Of a DNA stretch of 64,000 bases, positions 22,318 through 32,712 are shown in pieces. Positions within the stretch are counted from its first letter, which is position 1; each line of letters opens with the position of its first letter. A program made the translations under genes and the position numbers. Below the pieces are notes generated by a model that saw only the letters and a list, made by a program, of their open reading frames with translations, was not told the origin of the DNA and made no database searches. The DNA is from Pararge aegeria (lineage: Eukaryota > Arthropoda > Insecta > Lepidoptera > Nymphalidae): NCBI RefSeq assembly GCF_905163445.1, contig NC_053182.1, forward strand, positions 20,667,501 through 20,731,500, written 5' to 3'.

Positions 22318-22412
22318 TCGCTCACGGCCGCGCTATCTCCCGCGCGCGCTATAAATAATACGAGCGTGCACGCACAATGCGCACGCGCAGGGTACGCGCA
22401 ATAAATAGCCAA
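22318..22412. promoter_or_regulatory. CpG-rich island with TATA-like element
   Basis: Dense CG dinucleotides (CCCGCGCGCGC, CGAGCGTGCACGCAC) surround TATAAATAA at 22350. No TCAGT initiator lies at the expected distance and no exon follows, so this is only a promoter-like composition. Confidence 0.25.
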
Positions 22413-22609
22413 CTACAATAATGAACATAAAGTTTGTCTGTAAAGGAAGATCTATGACTGGGAGGATATGTAAAAGGCGAAGATCGAAACTAAGTATTAC
22501 TAAACATTATAAAAGACATTTTACTAAATAAACATTCATGAATAGCCTTTTATTAAAGTCTACTGCTGCACTTAAAAGCCTCTCTCGACGGGAGGGTTTT
22601 GACTATACT

Positions 22610-22745
22610 TAATCACCACGCTGGGCAGACGGGTTGGTGATCGCACGGTAGTAGTAGCATAACGGACGCTGCTGCCCATTCTCGCCTAACGCATGCCTCG
22701 CCTTGCGCGGGAAGAAGGGGACTGGTGACAACAATTGTATTCGTA
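22610..22745. mobile_element. LINE fragment related to 361-800
   Basis: CTGGGCAGACGGGTTGGTGA and GGACGCTGCTGCCC are non-coding retroelement sequence of the same kind as the GC-richer parts of 361-800 and 48690-48910. Orientation uncertain. Confidence 0.35.
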
Positions 22746-22867
22746 CCTACTGTCAGAACACGGCACATTGAAAATTAAGATGTTGCAATCCACGAGATGG
22801 TGTATGGGGTGTATCCGTTTCTACAAGCGTCCATATCGAGCTTTTAGCATACTAGGTATGTACTGGT

Positions 22868-23046
22868 TATGCAGATGATATAAAATGAAGAAAGTCTCCT
22901 GTACGAGTTATAAAAAACTTAAGAAAAGGCATTGAAGAGTTATAAAAAAACCTACTCTTAAGTATTTATAACTCGTACCCGCTGGAGATTTTTTCAATTT
23001 TTTTATCATCTGCATACCCTGTGCATACCCTCTACGCACGCCATTG
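22868..23046. mobile_element. MITE family F, copy 3 with long foldback
   Basis: ATGCAGATGATA at 22869 pairs with TATCATCTGCAT at 23004-23015. The internal arms (CTGTACGAGTTATAAA against TTTATAACTCGTAC) extend the foldback over about 145 bp. The right end CTACGCACGCCATTG matches the family TIR. Confidence 0.65.
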
Positions 23047-23499
23047 ACTTTTTTACATGCTAAGTTTTTCACAGGTACCAAAATCTCATCCAATCTCAAT
23101 TATGGGAAAGTATCGAGATTGAGGCCAAAACTGCTGCTAAAACACTTGATATCCTTAACAAGGTTAAGCGGTATTTCAGCTTCTTATAATAAACCTGACT
23201 CAGTTCGGCCGACTCCGAACCAGCATGCAGCGAGTACCAGATTTAAGCCTTAGACGCGATGGATCGTTGCACCAGAAGAATCATGTTCGACTCGCTTAAT
23301 CAGGCGAAACTACACAGCTTGGGCAACGACGTTGTTACTTGTTTATCGGTTTCTTGTAGGATAAAATTTAAAAAAAATATTCAATTATTAAATTCTTTAT
23401 ACACTTGCGTTTTGTGGAATTAGCCCAACATGTCCTCATCACACATCACGCCTTTAACGCAGGTTTGTTCGCCAAGTTTTTTTAAAGTTTCAGTAAGTA

Positions 23500-23583
23500 C
23501 TTGTTTAAGTTTGAAAACGCAAAAGTGAGAGGTGTGTGCTGGGAATCGAACTCAGTCCCTCCGAAAGGGAGGCCCGATCTCAA
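23500..23583 (-). mobile_element. SINE-B head fragment
   Basis: The B-box GAGTTCGATTCCCAGC and the following GAGGTGTGTGCTGGGA landmark survive. The A-box region is degraded. Confidence 0.6.
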
Positions 23584-23938
23584 TTTATTTATTTACCAGA
23601 TTCCAGGTACTAGAATCGAAATTCTATGGAAAAAATACTCACAGTATAGAAATTACAAACAAAATGTTCTAAGGCTTTTAAATGAAGCTAACCTATAGGT
23701 AGTGAGATAGCTATTAGAGAGGCAGGATCAGATTTCCATACAATCTGATTTGGAGTTCACGACACCAGAGTAAACTTCCTCATCTGTAATGGGATCTCGA
23801 ATCAATTACTGACTATCGTTAAATGACTGGTGGGTATTCCGGGAAGATCGACTTTAGATATTAAACCCAAGTTTTTGAACACGTGTTAATTAGGATATAT
23901 TTCTATAAGGCAGGGTAAGTTTTAGTAGACCCGTAACG

Positions 23939-24235
23939 GGTTGATCATCCCATTACTGGCCCACTACGGGGCACGAGTCTCACACACAATGAGAAGGGGT
24001 AAGGCCCGCGCAGGTGGATTTGACAGAACACTTTTGGAGAACTCTCAGCCATTTATTGCTGCAAGCAATCTCTTACAGGCAATTTTTGTAGAGAGGACTT
24101 ACTGGATAGTGCCAAGAGTGTTCTAATATCAACATAATTACCTAAATGTATAGATACAAATACAAACATAATATAAATAAATACGCATAATATATATAAA
24201 TGTATGCAAATAGTAAAGGACGAAAAATGACACAA
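23939..24235 (-). mobile_element. SINE-B tail half fused to family D
   Basis: Family B body (GGCCCACTACGGGGCACGAG) runs to about 24053, then switches within TTTATTGCTGCAAGCAATCT to the family D retroelement end, which continues to 24235. The switch point marks an insertion or recombination junction. Confidence 0.6.
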
Positions 24236-24640
24236 TGCTACTACTTATTCAAGAAAAGTCAAAAGTTTAATTTTTTTTAAAGTACAATTTTGGGGCCTAC
24301 ATAGCGATTTCTTCCAGGCAAACAAAGACGCAAAAGGAAAAAACATAGAAAAGAGGTAGGTAATGTAATAAATGAGATAGAAACATTACTGAAATATATA
24401 AATATAATTTACAACTATAATATATATATATATCACTTATGATTACAAATAAGATATATACATACACTTGGGATTTGTAAAAAAAAACCCCAATAAAACG
24501 TGAACGAAGTACGCAGCCAGCAGTTAGTTTAAACTATAAGTAATAATGAACTCGATAACGATTCTACCTTGTGAAATTTTCATCATTTTTTTTTTTTAAT
24601 TCTTTATGTCAAGCGTGTCAACCGTGACTAACGCCCCCCT
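24236..24640. other. AT-rich spacer with (TA)n
   Basis: A short TATATATATATAT microsatellite at 24419-24433. Nothing else recognised. Confidence 0.5.
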
Positions 24641-24651
24641 TTCTCCTGCAG

Positions 24652-24711
24652 CTGACCGTGCTGATTGTGCTAGAGTGTGATACCGTCATATCGTTTTACC
24701 TGTCTTCTTAA
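24652..24711 (+). CDS. Possible plus-strand terminal exon, unrecognised
   Basis: A textbook acceptor (ACGCCCCCCTTTCTCCTGCAG) ends at 24651. In phase 0 the sequence reads 19 residues (LTVLIVLECDTVISFYLSS) to TAA. AATAAA hexamers on the plus strand follow near 24950. The peptide is hydrophobic and could be the end of a membrane protein, but it is short, no upstream exon was found, and the match may be chance. Confidence 0.25.
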   Translation: MTVLIVLECDTVISFYLSS

Positions 24712-25319
24712 CATTATTTACAGATATCGCTTACGTAGTCCAAAATGGAGGTCAAGCAAAATATATTATACCTAAATGAATCCTTGAAGATCTTTACAGC
24801 GCTAAAAAAATGTATGTACGAGTATATGGACCTATAATAATGATAATAATAATAATTTATTTCAGACGTTTCCATCCATAGATTGTTAATATATTAGTAA
24901 CAATTTTTCCTTAACTACTAATTTAGTATTGATTAGTTTAAATAATAAAAATAAATAAAAATAACAATACTACACTCGCCCAATTACACCTCTAACACAG
25001 TGGCAAAGTATAGGGCAGTCGTATCTGGCAGCAAATACCTTAAGAATGCCGCTGTCGCTGGTACGTAAACGCTGTAGGAGAGAGGCTGCTTTATGTTTTG
25101 ATTGGGCTTTTGCGTAAAACTATTCGTTATTTAAATTTTACACTAACCGAGCGAAAAGTAGCATCAGACATGTTTTGGTAATGTTACGAAACGTTTTTTA
25201 ATCATACTTTTTAATTATCACTTTTTGTCATTGATCGAAACAGTGAGCCTATATATGGATCGACCACTGAAACACAATTATTGTAATATCGACTTGAGGT
25301 TTTTTTTTCATTTCTCAAT

Positions 25320-25560
25320 ACGTGATAATGCAGTTTAAGATTTAACGGGCTGACACGTTAGAGGCATGACAGGTTTAGTCAACCCACAGCTCTATGGTTT
25401 ATACACGGTATCGTACCGAAACACTTAATCACGTAGCGGCATGACTGCATGTGGTCAGTGTGGTATCTAGAATGCCTCCTACTAGACCTGACCGGAGAAA
25501 TTTCAGAAATTATAATTTGGCAAACTGCCCTCGCCGGGTTAAAAACCGGGACGTTACACT
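25320..25560 (-). mobile_element. SINE-J, decayed copy
   Basis: Contains GGGCTGACACGTTAG and the sequence order of other SINE-J copies. The tRNA-like head is degraded (GCCGGGTTAAAAACCGGGAC). Confidence 0.4.
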
Positions 25561-25639
25561 TTTTTTATTGGTCGATCTCAGCCTCAGAGATTGCTATGAA
25601 GGTCTAACATTTCGTTAAATTCAAATTCTAAAATTATTT

Positions 25640-25955
25640 ATTTATGTTGGCCTATCACTGTCTCCTTATGACTCGCTTGATTTCATTCGTCCAAATGGTG
25701 GGGCGTCTACTAACGCCGCGTTTTCCGGTGCGAGGTCGCCATTCGGTTCTGCGAGCTATGTGCACTGCCAATTTAGCTTCGCGACTCTGTGTCGGTAACT
25801 CTGTTTCTTCTACGGATCTCCACATTCCTGATTTAACATCACGTTGAAATTACCCAAGCATAACTCTAGTAACCGTTAGCCTGCTTATGAGACCCGTGGT
25901 TAGCGACCACGTTACCATTAATCATCACTGGCAACACGCACTGTTTATACATACT
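25640..25955 (-). pseudogene. RTE-like endonuclease-reverse transcriptase C-terminus, decayed
   Basis: Read on the minus strand across frameshifts and stops it follows the usual order of the family's end: CVLPVM, a HRVAKLNWQ segment, then GKRGVSRRPTIWTNEIKRV, which corresponds to the GKRSVGRPPTRWTDDIKRV of the copy at 58823-58996. Inactive. Confidence 0.65.
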
Positions 25956-26439
25956 TGTCTACATAATAATTGTGAGGTGAGATTGTTAAATCGTAGTTCA
26001 CCAAAGTAAAAGTATAGCATAAATCCCGGCGTAGGAGCGGTAATGTCTACATTACAAAGTAAACAGCATCTCTGTAACTACACCATTAGTTTCCGAGAAG
26101 GAGGAACGTGACTGTGTCACGTGAGCCCGCTTCCTGGTCGCTTGTTTGGACTGACCGCTGTTACTTGTATCCCAGCTCGGAATCCGGTCGGTACGCGTAT
26201 AATGTCAACTGCCTCGCTTAAGATGTTCAGTAAAAATTATCACTGTATGGCCATCAAAACTTTTAATAAGAAAGGTACCGATATATATATAAAATATATA
26301 GGTAGAGATATATAACAATGAAATTTTAATCTTTTTAAAGGAAACTTAATGTGGCTAATTCACAAATGTTATTTATTGACTGAATGATCGTTTCAATGAT
26401 AATATTAAGTGATGTTATTTATTAATTCTCTATGATTGT

Positions 26440-26760
26440 CAATTGATAAACAACGATGGCAACGAGGCAACGATGTCTTTGGTTCAATTCCCTTATTAGG
26501 CAATATGATTTTTAGGTCGCTTTTTAGTTTCCCATATTCTGAAATCTAATAAAGTCGTGTCACGCTCTTAAGCCGTCGGTTCCAGTTATTATTTTTGTTC
26601 TTCTTGTCATGGGACATGGGATGGACATCAGAACGAAATCCGGTTATAGTCGAGAACGTGTCACTGGGATAGATGTTCGCTTGATAGATCGACCTTTTCT
26701 TTTTGATTATTATAATATTTATCCATAAGGTAGGTTGCGACTACTAAATTAATCTGCATT
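26440..26760. other. Retroelement-like non-coding remnant
   Basis: CACGCTCTTAAGCCGTCGGT near 26561 resembles the 3' region motif at 57860-57895 (CTTGGAGGACGTTAAGCC). No frame is intact. Confidence 0.35.
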
Positions 26761-26770
26761 TCAACACATG

Positions 26771-27130
26771 GACGTCTACTGCTGGACATATATATTTTTT
26801 AATGTATTTCTTTTTTTTTGACGGCCGACTGGCGCCGCGGGAAGCGACACTGCTTTCTGAGTCCAAGGCCGTGAGTTCGATTCCCACAACTGGAAAATGT
26901 TTGTGAACATGACTGCTTTTCAGTGTATTTATTATATTCTATGTAGAGATTTCATTAATTTATAATCTTGTGCAGCTTTGTCTCGTCGTTTGACAACTCG
27001 TTTGATGTCGTCTTTCTGTATGGTTGGGGTCCAATGCTAAGTTTTCAGCGCGGATTCGTCACTACAGCATATTGGAAACCTAAGGTTTATCGGAGCTCCG
27101 AGTCTTTTCATTACCACTAGCTTCCCAATA
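26771..27130 (-). pseudogene. RTE-like remnant interrupted by SINE-A
   Basis: GACGTCTACTGCTGGACATA at 26771 and TTTGATGTCGTCTTTCTGTA at 27001 are the two sides of a degraded RTE-like 3' part on the minus strand, split by the plus-strand SINE-A at 26820-26942. Confidence 0.5.
26820..26942 (+). mobile_element. SINE-A head half
   Basis: GACGGCCGACTGGCGCCGCG head, B-box GAGTTCGATTCCCACAA, CTGGAAAATGTTTGTG. The copy stops in the CAGTGT region. Confidence 0.75.
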
Positions 27131-27131
27131 T

Positions 27132-27441
27132 GACGGCCGATAACTTCCGAAATGTCAGTTGATTGGCGCAATGGGCAGTGACTCTCCTTCCTGATTCCAA
27201 GGCTGTGGGTTTGATTCCCTTAATTGCTAAATGTTTGTGTGATGAACATGAATGTTTCTCAGTGACCGGGTGAAAATATATATATATATTTTAAGCATTT
27301 ATGTATATTATTCGTAAAAATATTCATCTGTTATCTTAGTACCCGTAACACGGGATACGCTTACTCTGGGAATATATCTCCTAATATATTTATATTTTAA
27401 GCATTTATGTATATTATTCGTAAAAATATTCGTCTGTTATC
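27132..27441 (+). mobile_element. SINE-A with internal tandem duplication
   Basis: The head (GATTGGCGCAATGGGCAGTG, GGGTTTGATTCCC) is followed by the body to TTACTCTGGG at 27370. The segment TTTTAAGCATTTATGTATAT with its flanks then repeats (27288-27333 and about 27392-27441). About 25 bases near the head are an extra insertion. Confidence 0.7.
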
Positions 27442-27543
27442 ATCAACATCACCATCATATTATCAACCCGGTCACCCGGGCACGGGCATCTTCCTACAAT
27501 GCTAAGGGTTAAGGCCGTAGTCCACCACACTGGCCATCACTCG
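27441..27543 (-). mobile_element. SINE-B tail half
   Basis: CATCAACATCACCATCAT tail, CGGGCACGGGCATCTTCC, AAGGCCGTAGTCCACCACAC. It joins the duplicated SINE-A end at TCTGTTATC. Confidence 0.7.
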
Positions 27544-27827
27544 TTAGCGTATTTATAAGTATAGTCAGCGGCCATGCTTTAGGCAATCATCATAAAATGG
27601 TTCTGTGTTGATTATACAAAACTAATGACGTTAACCGTCAACCCGCATTGAAACAGCGTGGCGGGACTCTGCCCTAAACCCCTTTCTTCTAGGAGCGAGG
27701 AACCCGTGTCTCAATCGTTTGCATGTAACAAAGTACCTACTGCTGGACCTATTATATCTACGAAGGTCACCTAAAGGGATTTTCCGACCACAATATACTT
27801 TCGTATACACTATGAACAATTATATTT

Positions 27828-28015
27828 TACTTGACTGCAATCCCAAACATTGTTAACTTATGATACAAATTAAAATGGTGGCAGGCTAACCCTACATTAA
27901 ACACATACCTCTGATAGGTTTCTACTCAGTATCGTTCTGAAATGCTGGTGGCACATATTTGTCGGTGGGGTATTAATTAGTCACGGCCGAAGCCTCTCCC
28001 AAGACCAGGATAAAC
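27828..28015 (-). mobile_element. SINE-J fragment beside the signal-peptide exon
   Basis: TTGACTGCAATCCCAAACAT and TGGCAGGCTAACCCTACATT, then GGCCGAAGCCTCTCCC. It ends about 15 bases from the splice donor of the 28029-28110 exon, inside the intron. Confidence 0.5.
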
Positions 28016-28028
28016 AAAAAATACATAC

Positions 28029-28110
28029 CAGGTTTCTGATGGCGATGCTTCTTCCCTTTGGCTGCGACCGCTGTCACCAGCAGCGCCAATACCACCACAC
28101 GCCACCACAT
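28029..28110 (-). CDS. First coding exon with signal peptide
   Basis: On the minus strand ATG at 28110 is preceded by A at -3 and by an in-frame TGA four codons upstream, which fixes the start. The 27 codons read MWWRVVVLALLVTAVAAKGK followed by a basic stretch with KKHRHQKP. This is a textbook signal peptide: a short charged n-region, an Ala/Leu/Val core and an A-x-A-like cleavage site before a Lys/His-rich mature start. The exon ends CCTG at a GTATGT donor (28028 and below), phase 1, common in secreted modular proteins. Downstream exons must lie left of 28029. The Cys-rich terminal exon at 18399-18626 is a candidate but unproven. Protein family not recognised. Confidence 0.55.
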
Positions 28111-28552
28111 TCTACACCATCACACCACTTTGCACCACTTAACCAACTTCTTGATATTTCAAACACAAATAAACTTAATGTACACAAGTCACTGCATTTT
28201 GAAACTGTTGCTCTTGGACTATTTTTAATTAACTTAATATTTTAAGAAGCAAGTTGATGTTAGTTATATCTATTGGTTCTTGATATTTTCCTAGTTGTAA
28301 AGAATTACAATATCTCACAAAGTGTTCACTACCTATGTTATTTTAAAATATAATAATTAATAACTTTATTAAAGTAGGTAAATTTTTTCTTTAAACATGC
28401 ACTTGGAAATAAGCTAGAACTGGAATTTTAAAAACATAAAATATTTTTTTATGTATAAAAATATAAAGACACAAAACCACAAACTAGTCTGTCACAAAAC
28501 TTCGCGAGTTAAAGATCGCAACCAAAGTTTATTGAAAGAGCTGCAGCAAGAA

Positions 28553-28590
28553 CACGTCTCTCTTTACAGAGAACGGGATGAAACTGAATA
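28553..28590 (-). promoter_or_regulatory. Candidate core promoter (Inr + DPE-like) for the signal-peptide gene
   Basis: TATTCAGTTTC on the minus strand fits the insect initiator TCAGTY, with A at 28585 as +1. AGACGTG, a strong DPE-type motif, begins at +27, one base off the usual +28. There is no TATA box. It lies 475 bases upstream of the ATG at 28110 on the same strand, so it is a plausible start for that gene. Confidence 0.4.
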
Positions 28591-28887
28591 AAAAGCTCTG
28601 AGATGCCGGCTTCTCTACCGGCAAACGTGCTTTCATCCTAAAGTTTAGCTTAAGGCCTATAAATAAAAAATGCATCATTCCTTAAGAAATATTAACCTAA
28701 ATAAACATAAAATATTTACTTTAACCGGTTTTTAATATATTTTATGACTTCTCTATATTATACTTGGCTATGCAAGCAAATTTTTAATGATTTAAGTTGT
28801 TTTGTAGAAGCTCGAAGGTTCTATATGAAACAACTGCAGGCTGCGTGAGCTTTGAGTAACGTGAGACTACGTAGTTCCTGGGCTATC

Positions 28888-28905
28888 GGCTAGATGGCGC
28901 TGTTG
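28888..28905 (+). promoter_or_regulatory. CTCF-core-like motif
   Basis: GGCTAGATGGCGCTGTTG resembles the AG(A/G)(T/G)GGCGC core bound by CTCF in insects. It lies upstream of the candidate promoter at 28585. Functional status unknown. Confidence 0.3.
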
Positions 28906-28973
28906 TAAAAACTGAATTGAAGAAAACATGGTGGGTGCTTGATTTTTCTATTCTTTCGCCGTGTATAATAATT

Positions 28974-29025
28974 ATTATAAATGTATAATAATTATTATAA
29001 ATATATAATAATTATTATTATTATT
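28974..29025. repeat. AT minisatellite
   Basis: About 2.5 copies of TATAATAATTATTATAAATG in tandem. Each unit is itself palindromic. Confidence 0.8.
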
Positions 29026-29339
29026 AGTAGTTTAAGCTTGAAATGTTATCCAAGAAATAAAAGTTACTATCAATTTTATTCTTAACAGGAAGATTTTTCA
29101 AAATAACAAATTACAAACTAAAAGCACAGGGCACCGAATGTAATGAATTAATAAGTTTATTGCTCACTTGCTTTGACAGACTCATAAACTATAATTTATC
29201 TCTATAGACACAAATAACCTAATAATTATTATAGAATTAATACAAGTGCTTATTTTGAAGTGGATTGCTACTTAAAGAAAACTCACACCTTTGTTGTGTA
29301 GAATTTATATGCTATTAAGTTTTACTAGGAGAAATGGTA

Positions 29340-29390
29340 AAATAAAATAAAGTTAACAAGGTAAGGTATTTTCCTTGTAAACTTTATTTT
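29340..29390. repeat. Inverted repeat, stem about 17 bp
   Basis: AAATAAAGTTAACAAGG and CCTTGTAAACTTTATTT pair with one symmetrical mismatch around an 11-base loop. AT-rich, without further context. Confidence 0.6.
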
Positions 29391-30170
29391 AAATGCGTTT
29401 CATACGATGACTTAAGTCACACTTGCGCGGAAAAAAACAAGATAAACTTTTAAATACGTTCTCAGAAAATAACTGACCATTTTTTGCTGCTTTTACACTG
29501 TGCAAAAGTTTTCTAGGCCGCTCTCTAGATTTAGATAGATTTTTGTTTAAGCATTAACTCGCTATTAGTGCTTCGATTTTTATTCCGCTAAGCAAAAACT
29601 ACTATTTCTCTACTTTCCAATTTAAACTGTACACTATAACATAACAAAATATTAATCACGGGAAATGGCGCGCCAAGGTAAACCGACATACAGCCAGCAT
29701 CGTTCGCTGCTATATTCAAATTTAAAAATATAATAAAATTTGTTACATACAGCATTTCATTTTTAAAATAAATCTAGTTATGAATTGTGAATAAATAATT
29801 TGATAAAATTAAACGCTCATTTATCACAATTGAACCTAGTAGAACCACTTTGTTGGTTAAAAAAAATAATCTGTATTACCCAGCTAAATTAAAACTGGTC
29901 CATCATCATACAAAGTACAAAGTAAACTTAATCGGGCCATCATAAACGTTTGTTCGAGAAACAACTCTAAAATGGAGTAGTTTTTGATATTAGTTGTGTA
30001 CACGGTTTCTGTTTATGTTCTTAATTCTGTGGGTAAAGCTTTAAGTGCCAGTGATTTTGTGTGAGGGGCACGTACGCTTCAGCTTGATAAACATAAGGCG
30101 CACTTTGTAGGGCTTGTCTCTTGCAAAACCAGCGAATCGTTGCTCTGTTTATAGGTAAACATATATAAAT
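29391..30170. other. AT-rich spacer
   Basis: No gene, repeat or promoter recognised. Confidence 0.5.
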
Positions 30171-30174
30171 ATCC

Positions 30175-30710
30175 CTACTACTGCTACAATACACACATCG
30201 CCATTTAGCCCCAAAGTGAACTCAGCTTCAGTTATGAGTACTAAGATATTTTTTTATTTATTTATTAACTCATTACACATAATAAACATCACAGGTCTTA
30301 ATTTAAAGGTGTAAGCATAAACTCAAAATAATTTTTCCGTATAACCAGCCGTTGACAAATTTTTGCTTTGTTAGTCTAATAGATTAATATATATACATTC
30401 ACAATTAATGCTACAAAATCGTTACTTATTCACATTACCATTTAGAATGCGGGTAGATTGACAATGATAAATGTAAAAACCTTTTGTTTACGTTCCATAA
30501 TTTATATAACTCAGTATAGGTAGGAACGAAGTGCGTTCATATTCCATATCTGATAAATATTCTATATGAATAATATACATAACTTATAAAATACAGATAA
30601 ACACCCAGACACTGAAAAGCATTAATGTTCATCACAGAAAAAAATCCAGTTGTGGGAATGGAACCCATGGCCTTGGACTCAGAAAGTAGGATAGCTGCCA
30701 ATCGGCCGTG
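30175..30710 (-). mobile_element. SINE-A split by a LINE 3' end
   Basis: The tail half (30175-30247, CATCGCCATTTAGCCCC) and the head half (about 30548-30710, CACCCAGACACTGAAAAGCA to CAATCGGCCGTG) are separated by about 300 bases that start with TTTTTTTATTTATTTATTAA. Read on the minus strand this is the A-rich tail of a 5'-truncated LINE. The A-box region is partly deleted. Confidence 0.7.
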
Positions 30711-30837
30711 AAAAAGGGTGATTCCTTGGTCCTTCAATTATAACTAAAAAAAAACAGATTGCTATTGCGAATTGGCGACCTACGATTATTACTTTCTTAC
30801 CTCTGTGATATAAGAATTCTTAAATTTAGACTTGTTA

Positions 30838-31141
30838 AATCCGGCCCACTACAGGGCATGGGTCTTCTCCCACAATCATCATCATCATCAGAAGGGGTTA
30901 AGGCCGTAGTCCACCACGCTGGCCCAGTGCGGATTGGTGGATTTCACACACCTTTGAGAACATTATGTAGAACTCTCAGGCATGCAGGTTTCTTCTCAAT
31001 GTTTACCTACACCGTCGAAGCAAGCGATATTTTTAATTACTTAAAACGCACGTAACCTAGAAAAGTTAGAGGTGCGTGTGCTGGGATTCGAATTCGGCCC
31101 CCCGTGAAGTCGAGCTGCTACCCACTACGCTATTACAGCTT
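30838..31141 (-). mobile_element. SINE-B, full-length with internal CAT run
   Basis: All landmarks from GGCCCACTACAGGGCATGGG to the head (GAATTCGAATCCCAGC, TAGCGTAGTGGGTAGC) are present. A CATCATCATCATCA block interrupts the body at 30878-30890, where other copies have no repeat. Confidence 0.85.
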
Positions 31142-31769
31142 AAAACACTAGGTTAGGGTAAATAACAAATCAATAACATACGAACAATAAGCCAAAAATG
31201 TTTAATGTCATATCGATAAATTTACATTGCGTTTATCGTTAACACCAAAATCTGGACACCCACGAGACGCGGCGTGGCGCGCCTTCCACTAAACGAGTAA
31301 AAATTCACCTAAAAAAAATCTTCGCTAAAATTAAGTATTACACAAGTAATTATTACATAGAATACGTTCGGATAGACTGTTCAATTTGCGGTTGGTGGCG
31401 CGGGGCGATATTGCCTACATTATATCTTCATTTCTTATGAATTTGTAGTCGAGTAGTTTGTAAACAACATTTTATTATGAACTCACGTATCACTAGATAA
31501 TTATTCAACCCTATTCAGTATTCTTGACTCCATACACGAGTGTGACATTATTTATAGAAAAATTATCAAACCTTACATTAAAAGTTAACTTAATTTTGAA
31601 GTTCATGGATCATTTGGGGATTTTTAAATCGACTTTGTAACACGGTTTAGTAAACTTTGTTTACTTTTATGTAAGTAATTGTTTTTTCAACGAAACATAC
31701 AATGTAGACTTCGGTCGCACCGCTCCACGAAGCGACTTTGCTCGCGTCACAGAGCTGGCGTTACAACGC

Positions 31770-31830
31770 CGAGCCGCATGATATGTTCAGTGTTCGTGCG
31801 TGTAACGCTTGATAGAGACCTCTGTCGCGT
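31770..31830 (+). promoter_or_regulatory. Candidate TATA-less core promoter pointing right
   Basis: GTTCAGTG supplies an initiator with A at 31789. AGACC lies exactly at +28 to +32 (31816-31820) and fits the DPE consensus RGWYV. The surroundings (31700-31870) are CpG-rich (GTCGCGTCGCGCTGCC) in an otherwise AT-rich region. ATGs downstream are followed quickly by stops (ATGGATATGTGA), so the first exon would be non-coding. No plus-strand exon has been linked to it. Confidence 0.4.
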
Positions 31831-32061
31831 CGCGCTGCCACCGATTACAGCGGCCATGGATATGTGAAGCTGCTGTGCTATGGCTATATTTAAGCTTAAC
31901 GGATGATTTATGCTTGACACTGTTTGAGCTGTCCGAGACAGTCACTAGCGGTCGGTGGAGTGATGGAGTAGAGGGTTTTTGGGAGTTCGGAGTTGGAGAA
32001 ATTTGCTTTACCAAACAAAGGTTGCATAGCTTTGGTGATAATGACATTTTGAGCTGACATG

Positions 32062-32450
32062 ACTGTTCAGCACGGCTAGTATTAATAGAAGACTTTTTTC
32101 ACTCGGGGAAACGATAAAATGTTTTCTTCTCTCATAAATTTGGCGCACCAGCTCAGACTAGACTCTGCGTTGTTAGTCAGCCACGGTATCATGTTGTTAA
32201 CTATTACGTTATGGTGATGTGTCCTTATGACCTTGTTAGTAAGAGGTTCTGGGTACTAAATAATATCCGAATAACGTGTGGTTATAATAAACGGAAGAAA
32301 ACTTCTCCTAATCCCCTAGTTGCCTTGCTTTGGCAGGTGGACACTTTAATTTTTATTTATTGTCAGGGGATGTCGGAGGATATAATTTGATCCTAGGCGT
32401 ACAGTAAGATGTCAGCTCATCCGCGATACGATCCTTTCTAAACCCGCTTA
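32062..32450. other. Spacer
   Basis: No coding or repeat signal that I can name. Confidence 0.4.
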
Positions 32451-32451
32451 T

Positions 32452-32712
32452 TAAATAAATAAATATACTACGACAATACAAACATCGCCATCTAGCCCCA
32501 AAGTAAGCGTAGCTTGTGTTATGGGTACTAAGATGACTGATGAATATTTTGTATGACTTACATATATAAATATTTAGAATATACATATATAAACACCCAG
32601 ACACTGAAAAAAATTCACGCTCATCTCACAGACGTTTTCCAGTAGTGGGATTCGAACCCACGAACTTGGGCCCAGAAAGCAGGATCGCTGCAAACCGCGC
32701 CAATCGGCCGTC
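32452..32712 (-). mobile_element. SINE-A, full-length reference copy
   Basis: Complete from the TAAATAAATAAATATACTAC tail through GCCATCTAGCCCCAAAGTAA and CACCCAGACACTGAAAAAAA to the head GACGGCCGATTGGCGCGG and B-box GGTTCGAATCCCAC on the minus strand. Length about 260 bp. Confidence 0.9.
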
